Source of the DNA: an uncultured Stomatobaculum sp.
Lineage (GTDB): Bacteria > Bacillota > Clostridia > Lachnospirales > Lachnospiraceae
Assembly (NCBI RefSeq): GCF_937924975.1
Contig: NZ_CALEYG010000017.1
Location: forward strand, 1-33,914
Direction of reading: 5' to 3'
Length of the DNA stretch: 33,914 nt
Shown in pieces: positions 22,642 to 29,061 of this stretch. The translations under genes and the position numbers were made by a program. Numbering within the stretch: position 1 is the first letter of the stretch; each line of letters begins with the position of its first letter. The notes beneath the pieces are model-generated. The model was not told where the DNA came from, made no database searches, and was given only the letters and a program-made list of their open reading frames with translations.

Positions 22642-23967
22642 ATGATTAATCTTGCGCAGGTTGTCGGGATTATTGCTGAATATCATCCGTTTCACAACGG
22701 GCATCTCTACCAGATGCGAAATGCGCGCGCGCTGACCGGCGCCTCCTACTGCGTGGTTTTCCTGAGCAGTTACTTTGTGCAGCGCGGTATGCCCGCGATT
22801 TATTCGCCCTTAAAGCGCGCCGAAGCCGCACTCCGCGCGGGTGCCGACGCGGTCTTTGAAATTCCGACACCGTTCAGCTCCTCCTCGGCCCGCGACTACG
22901 CGGCCTACGGCGTGAGCCTGCTCGCGGGACTCGGCATCCCGAATCTCTGCTGCGGCACGGAAGATGTCTCGACCGAAGAGCTCTCGATGCTCCTCGATGT
23001 CATTGACGAGAACTCCGAGGCCTTTCAGCACAGTCTCCGCGAGGGCTTAAAGACCGGGCTCTCCTACGCCGAGGCGAGAGTCAATGCGATTGCCGCCGAT
23101 CTCTGCCAGGCAGGTGCGGACAACGCCCTTTTGCTCCGCACGAGAGAGCTGCTCTCGAAGCCGAATAACATCCTCGCCTTTGAATACGCGCGCGCAGCGC
23201 GTTCCGAGCGCATTCCGATTCGCCTGACGACCGTCTCCCGAAAGGGGAGCGACTACCATGACCCGATTCTGCAGGGCGATTTCAGTTCCGCGACCGCAAT
23301 CCGCACCCACATCCTAAACGGCGGCTCCTGGGACGATTTGTCCCGGATGGTGCCGCACAGCGTACGGGAAGTGCTCGCCGAAACGCCCTATCTGAACCCC
23401 GACTGCCTCGTGGGCCCGCTCGAGCGGCGCGTTCTGGATCTGCTCTACGAGGGCACGGCGCTCTCCACCTTCTCCGATGTCTCGGACGATCTCGCTGACC
23501 GCATTGCCAATACCGGCTTCCGCGAGGACGGCTTTGAGGCCCTTGTGAACAGCTTGAAGACCAGACAGTATGCGCACACCCGCGTGGCGCGCGCGCTGAC
23601 CCACATCTTCCTCGGCATACGAAAGTCGGATGTGCTCCGCTGGAAGAATGCCGCACGCGAAGAGGCGCTCGCCAAAGACAGCGCGGAAGGAACGGAAAAC
23701 GCGGTTCCGCCGATCGGCGCCGCTCCCTATGCGCGCCTGCTCGGTTTCCGGCGGGATTCTGAGGAACTGCTCTCAATGTTAAAACAGGCCGCAAGCATCC
23801 CGATTGTGAGCCGTCCCGCTGCGGCGGGCTCTCTGCTCCGCTCGCCCGCCGCCCGCGACCTCTTTCAGGCCGAGGTGCATGCCGCCGACCTCTGGAATTC
23901 GCTCTATTTCTGGGACAGTGGCATGGCACTGCCGTCCTATCTCCGCCAACAAATCGTCATTGTGTGA
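22642..23967 (+). CDS. tmcAL: tRNA(Met) cytidine acetate ligase
   Basis: A 441-residue YlbM-family nucleotidyltransferase. TmcAL makes N4-acetylcytidine at position 34 of elongator tRNA-Met using ATP and free acetate. The HxGH motif is H18-N-G-H21 in GIIAEYHPFHNGHLYQ, followed by SSYFVQRGMPAIYSP and FEIPTPFSSSSARDYA. CAGGAGAG precedes the ATG at 22642. It diverges from ackA-pta, whose product is acetate. It is one of the few plus-strand genes here, with carD 105 bases downstream. Confidence 0.93.
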   Translation: MINLAQVVGIIAEYHPFHNGHLYQMRNARALTGASYCVVFLSSYFVQRGMPAIYSPLKRAEAALRAGADAVFEIPTPFSSSSARDYAAYGVSLLAGLGIPNLCCGTEDVSTEELSMLLDVIDENSEAFQHSLREGLKTGLSYAEARVNAIAADLCQAGADNALLLRTRELLSKPNNILAFEYARAARSERIPIRLTTVSRKGSDYHDPILQGDFSSATAIRTHILNGGSWDDLSRMVPHSVREVLAETPYLNPDCLVGPLERRVLDLLYEGTALSTFSDVSDDLADRIANTGFREDGFEALVNSLKTRQYAHTRVARALTHIFLGIRKSDVLRWKNAAREEALAKDSAEGTENAVPPIGAAPYARLLGFRRDSEELLSMLKQAASIPIVSRPAAAGSLLRSPAARDLFQAEVHAADLWNSLYFWDSGMALPSYLRQQIVIV

Positions 23968-23973
23968 TAAAGC

Positions 23974-23995
23974 ATAAGCCGTCTTTCGGGCTTAT
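23974..23995 (+). terminator. weak hairpin after tmcAL
   Basis: ATAAGCC (23974-23980) pairs with GGCTTAT (23989-23995), followed by TTGTGG. The stem is short and the T-tract poor, so termination would be partial. Confidence 0.35.
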
Positions 23996-24072
23996 TTGTG
24001 GAAAAGAGAGATTTTGTCAAAATTGTCGGAAAACTCCTTTGGCTGTGTTACACTGGTAAAAGGAGGTGGACT

Positions 24073-24582
24073 ATGTATCAACTAAACGATATTGTTGTCT
24101 ATGAAAGTTCCGGCGTTTGCCGCATTTGCGACATCCAGGAGCTCTCCTTCTCCGAGGATACAGCACCGAATACTTATTACATTCTGGCGCCTCTCTTCTC
24201 GCCCGGCGACGTCATTTACACCCCGGTCAACAGCACAAAAACCGTCTTCCGCCCCGTCATCTCGAGAAAAGAAGCGTTGGAGACCATACGCGCGGTGCAG
24301 GGAGAAGAGATTGCGAGCTATGAGGGCCTTCGCTCCTCGGAACTGGAATACCGTTACAGGCGCGCCCTGCAGGGCTTTGGCTGGAGCGACTTGCTTCGTC
24401 TGTTGCGCGCCATCAACCGGAAAATGCAGCGCGCGCGGCGCGCCGGCAAAAAGGGCAGTGAAGTTGACCGCCGCTTCCAGCGGCGCCTCGATTTTTTGGT
24501 GACCGGTGAACTCGCGGTCGCACTGAACCTGCCGTGGGAGAAAGCCAAGGCTCTGCTTGAGCAGGAACTCACGCCCGCCTGA
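24073..24582 (+). CDS. CarD-like transcription regulator
   Basis: A 169-residue protein with an N-terminal CarD/TRCF RNA-polymerase-interacting domain at about 1-60: MYQLNDIVVYESSGVCRICD, then YYILAPLFSPGDVIYTPVNS. A helical C-terminal part rich in Arg/Lys follows (LLRLLRAINRKMQRARRAGKK). Members bind the RNA polymerase beta subunit and tune promoter melting. Clostridial genomes often carry several short versions. The ATG at 24073 follows AGGAGGTGGA; TGTTACACT 19 bases further up may be an extended -10. Confidence 0.85.
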   Translation: MYQLNDIVVYESSGVCRICDIQELSFSEDTAPNTYYILAPLFSPGDVIYTPVNSTKTVFRPVISRKEALETIRAVQGEEIASYEGLRSSELEYRYRRALQGFGWSDLLRLLRAINRKMQRARRAGKKGSEVDRRFQRRLDFLVTGELAVALNLPWEKAKALLEQELTPA

Positions 24583-24593
24583 ATGACAGTGTT

Positions 24594-24631
24594 AAAAAAA
24601 GACTAGCGGAATAAAACCGCTAGTCTTTTTT
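24594..24631. terminator. bidirectional terminator between carD-like gene and tenA
   Basis: GACTAGCGG (24601-24609) and CCGCTAGTC (24617-24625) form a perfect stem with A7 before and T6 after, so it serves the two convergent genes. The tenA stop codon (24620-24622) lies within the second arm. Confidence 0.88.
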
Positions 24632-25282
24632 CTGTTGCCACGCCATCTCCCAAAACTTGAGTTCATAGCGGGAGCAGTGCAGGAAAATATCCCGGAGGCG
24701 CTGCCGCTTTGCGGGCACGGCTGCTTCCGTCACCGCGTTCAGTGCGGCTACGAGCTTCGCATTCTCCGCCGCATAGCTCTCCGAGGCGTATTCCCGCACC
24801 CACGCGCCGTAAAAGGGATCGCTGCCCGCTCTCGGATTCTCTGCGAGCATACGCTTTGCAATCAGCTCATAGCTGTAGGCGCAAGACAAAATCGCCGCCA
24901 GAATTTCCGCCTCTCCGCCCTCGTAGCCGACGCGGAGCATATACGAGGTATAGGACAGGTTGTCGAGCGCGCGCGGCGTGGTTTTCAGCTCCTCCTCACT
25001 CACCGAAAGTTTCTCGAAATACCCGCCGTGCACCGCTCTCTCCCGGTTGATTGCCGCGAGATACTCCGAAAAGAGCAGCGCTGTCGAAAGGCTCTCCGCC
25101 TTGGCCGCGCCGAGCGCAAACACTTTCGCGTATTCTTCGAGATAGAGATCGTCCTGAATCAGGTAAAAGCGAAAACGCGCCTTGTCGAGCGTCCCGTCCT
25201 GAATGCCGCGAACGAACGGGTGTCGAAAATAAGCTTCCCAGATTTCGGCTGACACAGCGAGCAAATCCTCTGCGGTATTCAC
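24620..25282 (-). CDS. tenA: TenA-family aminopyrimidine aminohydrolase (thiaminase II)
   Basis: A 220-residue helical enzyme of the TenA family, which salvages damaged thiamin pyrimidines. Seen: FRFYLIQDDLYLEEYAKVFALGAAKA, the catalytic-Cys region ILSCAYSYELIAKRM, and the C-terminal Glu region YELKFWEMAW. The start is a GTG at 25282 preceded by AAGGAGAAGACAAA and overlapping the preceding stop by 4 bases; a much longer upstream reading is Arg-rich and non-conserved. No thiamin riboswitch or thi genes are nearby. It is the last gene of the polA-to-tenA run. Confidence 0.85.
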   Translation of the reverse strand: MNTAEDLLAVSAEIWEAYFRHPFVRGIQDGTLDKARFRFYLIQDDLYLEEYAKVFALGAAKAESLSTALLFSEYLAAINRERAVHGGYFEKLSVSEEELKTTPRALDNLSYTSYMLRVGYEGGEAEILAAILSCAYSYELIAKRMLAENPRAGSDPFYGAWVREYASESYAAENAKLVAALNAVTEAAVPAKRQRLRDIFLHCSRYELKFWEMAWQQKKD

Positions 25283-25998
25283 TTTGTCTTCTCCTTTTCT
25301 TCCAGATAGTTCAGTAACAGCGGGCGGTTCAGGCGGTTCACTCCGACCGGCGGAATCTCGGCGCCTGTCGGCTCTTTTACGCGCTGCAGCAGCGTACCCG
25401 CCGGGAGCACGGGGCTGCCCGCTTGCCGGGCGGCAAACAGAACGCCGCTCTCTTCGTCTCCCCCCTCCGGGAGTGTAAGTCTTTGCACGATAAGCCCCTC
25501 GCTCTCCATCGTCAGCGCAAGACAGCGATAGGCTGCCGGAAACGCGTTCGGCGACACGGTCTCGACCGCGAGTGTGCCGCCTTCGTTCAGGTGATTCGCG
25601 CACATGCGGTAAAACAGATTCGTATAGGCGCGGTTTTCGGCCTCCGTCTTCGGCGCAGCCAGTGCGACCAGAATAAAATCATAGTGCTTTTCTCGCGTTG
25701 CGAGAAAGCGGAACGGATCCTCGGTATAGCGGTGCAGACGCGCGCTCACCGTCCATACGAACTGCTTCTCCGGGGTTACGAAGTCCACATCCTTTGCGGC
25801 GCGGTTTCTGAGCAACTCCTCCGCAGCTGCGGCGTCTCCCAGCACGAGCACATGCTCATACGAGGCTGCCGCCGTCGCAATCGGACGATAGTGCGCCGCC
25901 CGGCGGGTCCTCACAAAGCCGCAGGCCGCCAGCATCAGACAGAGTAGGACAGCGGCGGCATACAGAGCTGTCCTGCGCGCTCTCCTCCTCCTTTCCAT
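25279..25998 (-). CDS. lipobox-bearing, degenerate spermidine-synthase-like protein
   Basis: A 239-residue protein. N-terminus: a very basic ERRRRARR, a hydrophobic run to residue 25 and a lipobox LAAC (C26), so it should be exported and lipid-anchored, or membrane-anchored with its body outside. Residues about 48-180 recall the Rossmann core of spermidine synthase/SpeE: VLVLGD, VDFVTPE, YDFILVALAAP, FYRMCANHLNEGGTLAVETVS. The cofactor loop GGGDG is replaced by GDAAAA and the acidic catalytic residues are not evident, so activity is doubtful. No ribosome site; it starts at a TGATG junction with the UPF0210 gene and overlaps tenA by 4 bases. Function unknown. Confidence 0.6.
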   Translation of the reverse strand: MERRRRARRTALYAAAVLLCLMLAACGFVRTRRAAHYRPIATAAASYEHVLVLGDAAAAEELLRNRAAKDVDFVTPEKQFVWTVSARLHRYTEDPFRFLATREKHYDFILVALAAPKTEAENRAYTNLFYRMCANHLNEGGTLAVETVSPNAFPAAYRCLALTMESEGLIVQRLTLPEGGDEESGVLFAARQAGSPVLPAGTLLQRVKEPTGAEIPPVGVNRLNRPLLLNYLEEKEKTK

Positions 25999-27362
25999 CA
26001 GTTTTTGAAGGAGTGGATGGGCGCCGGAATTCGGCCCTCGCGCTTCACAAAGTCCGCGCAGCTGTAGGGGTTCACCGCAATCACGGGCGCACGGCCGAGG
26101 AGACCGCCGAATTCCACCTCGTCGCCGACCTTCTTGCCCGCTGCGGGAATCAGGCGCACCGCCGTTGTCTTCTGGTTAATCATGCCGATTGCCGCTTCAT
26201 CCGCAATGATGCCGGAAATCGTCTCGGCCGAGGTGTCCCCCGGAACCGCAATCATGTCGAGCCCCACGGAGCAGACACAGGTCATGGCCTCGAGCTTTTC
26301 GAGCGTCAGAGCGCCGCGCTCCGCCGCCCGTATCATGCCCTGATCCTCGCTGACCGGGATAAATGCGCCCGAGAGGCCGCCCACATAGGACGAAGCCATG
26401 ACGCCGCCCTTTTTCACCTGATCGTTTAAGAGAGCGAGCGCTGCTGTCGTGCCGGGCGCGCCGACCGACTCGAGCCCCATGCCCTCGAGAATATCCGCGA
26501 CCGAGTCGCCTGCCGCCGGGGTCGGCGCGAGCGAGAGGTCAATGATGCCGAACGGCGTGTCGAGTCGACGGCTCGCCTCCTTTGCGACAAGCTGCCCGAC
26601 GCGCGTAATCTTGAATGCGGTTTTCTTGATGGTCTCGCAGAGCACCTCAAAGCTCTGTCCCTTGGTCTCTTGCACCGCTGCGCGCACCACGCCCGGCCCC
26701 GAGACGCCGACATGAATCACGGCATCGCCCTCGGTCACACCGTGGAAGGCTCCCGCCATAAACGGGTTGTCATCCGGCGCATTGCAGAAAATCACAAGCT
26801 TCGCACAGCCGAGAGAACCGTTATCCGCGGTTCTCTCCGCGGTCTCCTTGACCACCTGTCCCATGCGGCGCACGGCATCCATGTTAAGTCCCGTCCGCGT
26901 GGAGCCGACATTCACCGAACTGCAGACGCGCTCCGTCCGCGCGAGTGCCTCCGGAATCGAGTCAATCAGCAGGCGCTCGGCATCCGTCATTCCCTTTGCG
27001 ACCAGCGCCGAGTAGCCGCCGATAAAGTTGACGCCGATTTCCTTTGCCGCGCGGTCTAAAGTCTCCGCAATCTCGACAAAGTCCTCGGTTGTCCGGCAGG
27101 CCGCGCCGCCGACCAAGGCGATCGGCGTCACCGAAACGCGCTTGTTAACAATCGGAATACCGAATTCCCGCGAAATTGCCTCACCGGTCTCGACCAGCTT
27201 GCCCGCGCGCCGGAGAATGCAGTCGTAAATGTTCCGCTTCAGCACTTCTTTGTCGCTGTCAATGCAGGGCAACAGAGATATGCCCATGGTGATAGTACGC
27301 ACATCGAGCAGATCCCGCTCTATCATGGTATTGGTCTCAAGGACCTCCCATCCGTTCAGCAT
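25998..27362 (-). CDS. UPF0210/PFL-family protein (DUF711)
   Basis: A 454-residue protein of UPF0210, with conserved MIERDLLDVRTITMGISLLPCID, a Gly-rich GGYSALVAKGM block, STRTGLNMDAVRRMG and a C-terminal NPYSCADFVKREGRIPAPIHS. Family crystal structures exist but no reaction is agreed; the PFL label comes from early annotation. It lies 11 bases after a UPF0237 ACT-domain gene, a pairing seen across Firmicutes and archaea that suggests joint function. Confidence 0.9.
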   Translation of the reverse strand: MLNGWEVLETNTMIERDLLDVRTITMGISLLPCIDSDKEVLKRNIYDCILRRAGKLVETGEAISREFGIPIVNKRVSVTPIALVGGAACRTTEDFVEIAETLDRAAKEIGVNFIGGYSALVAKGMTDAERLLIDSIPEALARTERVCSSVNVGSTRTGLNMDAVRRMGQVVKETAERTADNGSLGCAKLVIFCNAPDDNPFMAGAFHGVTEGDAVIHVGVSGPGVVRAAVQETKGQSFEVLCETIKKTAFKITRVGQLVAKEASRRLDTPFGIIDLSLAPTPAAGDSVADILEGMGLESVGAPGTTAALALLNDQVKKGGVMASSYVGGLSGAFIPVSEDQGMIRAAERGALTLEKLEAMTCVCSVGLDMIAVPGDTSAETISGIIADEAAIGMINQKTTAVRLIPAAGKKVGDEVEFGGLLGRAPVIAVNPYSCADFVKREGRIPAPIHSFKN

Positions 27363-27373
27363 AACGACCTCCC

Positions 27374-27646
27374 TCAGACGCGGTGCATGGCCGCGAAGAT
27401 CTCCTCGCGCTGCACATGAATCCGAAGTCCCATCTCTTCGCCGATTCGGTTCATCTCAGACGTCAAGTCCTCCAGGCTCTCATCGGCTGTCGAAATATCA
27501 ACGATCATCATCATATGAAACAGATCCCGCACGATGGTCTGGTTGATGTCCAACACATTGATATGTTCCGCCGCGAGATGCGTGCAGATTTTTGCGATGA
27601 TTCCGACCGTATCCTTGCCGAGAACGGTGATGATAACCTTGTTCAT
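27374..27646 (-). CDS. UPF0237 ACT-domain protein
   Basis: A 90-residue stand-alone ACT domain: MNKVIITVLGKDTVGIIAKICTHLAAEHINVLDINQTI, followed by VDISTADESLEDLTSEMNRIGEEMGL. The KDTVGIIA turn is the usual ligand-binding edge. Related to glycine-cleavage repressor-like proteins; the ligand is unknown. It is coupled to the UPF0210 gene. A small hairpin lies between its ribosome site and the preceding stop. Confidence 0.9.
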   Translation of the reverse strand: MNKVIITVLGKDTVGIIAKICTHLAAEHINVLDINQTIVRDLFHMMMIVDISTADESLEDLTSEMNRIGEEMGLRIHVQREEIFAAMHRV

Positions 27647-27661
27647 TCCATAAATCCTTTC

Positions 27662-27680
27662 TGTTGCAAAATGCGCAACA
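27662..27680 (-). other. small hairpin before the ACT-domain gene
   Basis: TGTTGC (27675-27680 on the minus strand) pairs with GCAACA (27662-27667) around a 7-base loop, directly before the ribosome site GAAAGGA. No T-tract follows, so it is not a good terminator. It may stabilise the message or affect translation. Confidence 0.35.
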
Positions 27681-27682
27681 AA

Positions 27683-28480
27683 TCAAAACTCATAGATGTC
27701 GGAGCAACAATCCCGTGCCGCAACCGCGAGCGGCAACTCGGCCGCCTCGCCGCGACCGCGAAGGAGACTCAATTCACAGCGCACTGTCTCATACGCAAGT
27801 TCCGGCAAATTATTCTCCTTGCTGAGATGTCCGAGCAACACTTGCTTAAGTCCCCCGTGGCAAAGCGCGGCGAGCAGTCTTCCGGCGCTCTCGTTGGAGA
27901 GATGTCCGCAATCCCCGAGGATGCGGCGCTTCAGCGGGTAGGGATAGGGTCCTGCCTCGAGCATGCGCACATCGTGGTTGCTCTCGAGCAGCAGCGCGTC
28001 GAGATCTCGAAGCGCTGCTTCCAGTTCCGGCGTCGCATGGCCGAGGTCCGTCAAAAACGCCGCGCTCTTGCCGCCGTTGGTCACCCGATAGCCGACCGGC
28101 TCCGCGGCGTCATGGTCAATCGGGAGCGGCAACACGGTCAAATCCCCGAGCGAAAAAGCCTCTCCGCCCCGAATCACATGAATCCGTTCCGCCGGGTAGT
28201 CGTCCAGCATCCCCTTCTTTTTGATCGCTGCCAGTGTGCCCGCGGTCGCATAGAGCGGCACCGGATCCTTTTTGAGTAAAACCTTCAAACCGGTCACATG
28301 GTCCGCGTGTTCGTGCGTGAGAAGCACACCTGCCAAATCCGCGGGCTTCAGGTCCGCGACCTCAAGTCCCTGAACAATGCGCCGTCGGCTGATGCCGGCA
28401 TCGATCAGAAGATGCGTGCGCTCGCTGCCGAGATAGCCGGCATTGCCGCTGCTCCCGCTCGCTATGGTCATAAGTCTCAT
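27683..28480 (-). CDS. metallo-beta-lactamase-fold hydrolase, YycJ/WalJ-like
   Basis: A 265-residue MBL-fold protein. The metal motif is LTHEHADHVTG (H56, H58, D60, H61), with further ligands in LPIDHDAAEPVGY, LTDLGHA and a C-terminal VLLGHLSKENN. It starts MRLMTIASGSSGNAGYL, the family pattern. YycJ/WalJ is linked to exonuclease activity and cell-wall homeostasis in the WalRK locus of Bacilli; here it sits after coaE, not with walRK. Overlaps coaE by 4 bases. Confidence 0.88.
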   Translation of the reverse strand: MRLMTIASGSSGNAGYLGSERTHLLIDAGISRRRIVQGLEVADLKPADLAGVLLTHEHADHVTGLKVLLKKDPVPLYATAGTLAAIKKKGMLDDYPAERIHVIRGGEAFSLGDLTVLPLPIDHDAAEPVGYRVTNGGKSAAFLTDLGHATPELEAALRDLDALLLESNHDVRMLEAGPYPYPLKRRILGDCGHLSNESAGRLLAALCHGGLKQVLLGHLSKENNLPELAYETVRCELSLLRGRGEAAELPLAVAARDCCSDIYEF

Positions 28481-29061
28481 CGGAGCTCCTTTCCGGCGAG
28501 ACGCGCGTCAATGCGGCGGTAAAGACTTGCCTCGTCCGCATCGTTTGCAAGCGTCCAGTCCGCCATGTCGGCATAGGCAGCATCGCTCGGCTGTTTCTCC
28601 ATAATTTCCGCCGCGCGCTCTCTCGTGTAGCCCCGGGAAGCCATAAGGCGCTGTATCCGCAACTCGCGCGGCGTAAAGACATACCAGATTTCATTGTAAA
28701 TATGATTGCGCTCCCTCGCAGGCAGCGCGGTTTCCACGACCAGAAAATGTTCTTTTTTGCTTTGCGCAAGCGCCTCCACGCGGTCATAGACCAGGGGGTG
28801 CACGGTTTCATCGAGCGAAGAAAGCAGAGACGGCTCCCGGTAGAGGCAATCCGCCATCGCGCTTCGATTCAGTTGCCCGTCCTCGGCAAGTATCTTCTCG
28901 CCCATGAGTTCCAGCGCGCGGAGATAGCCCGGCTGTCCCGGCTCGTAGAGTTCATGCGCCAGCTCATCCATGCCGACAATACACGCGCCGTAGTTCTCCC
29001 GCAGATAGGCGAGCACAAGGCTCTTTCCCGAGCCGACGCCGCCGCAGACTTCGAGCACCAT
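28477..29061 (-). CDS. coaE: dephospho-CoA kinase
   Basis: A 194-residue P-loop kinase for the last step of CoA synthesis. P-loop GGVGSGKS at 7-14; MDELAHELYEPGQPG and LDETVHPLVYDRV are family blocks; CoaE lid Arg/Lys residues follow in ELRIQRLMASRGYTRERA. It overlaps polA by 1 base and the MBL gene by 4; polA-coaE is a common pair in Firmicutes. Confidence 0.94.
   Translation of the reverse strand: MVLEVCGGVGSGKSLVLAYLRENYGACIVGMDELAHELYEPGQPGYLRALELMGEKILAEDGQLNRSAMADCLYREPSLLSSLDETVHPLVYDRVEALAQSKKEHFLVVETALPARERNHIYNEIWYVFTPRELRIQRLMASRGYTRERAAEIMEKQPSDAAYADMADWTLANDADEASLYRRIDARLAGKELR

Noticed and set aside
24583..25290. Thiamin (TPP) riboswitch near tenA
   Set aside because: No CUGAGA/ACCUGA-type motifs upstream of the gene, which is internal to an operon.
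25283..25603. N-terminal extension of tenA by 107 codons
   Set aside because: Arg-rich, non-conserved, overlaps the preceding gene in another frame; the GTG at 25282 has a proper ribosome site.
27383..28279. Plus-strand open frame of 298 codons opposite the ACT and MBL genes
   Set aside because: Both genes beneath it are well conserved; the antisense translation matches no family and lacks a start signal.
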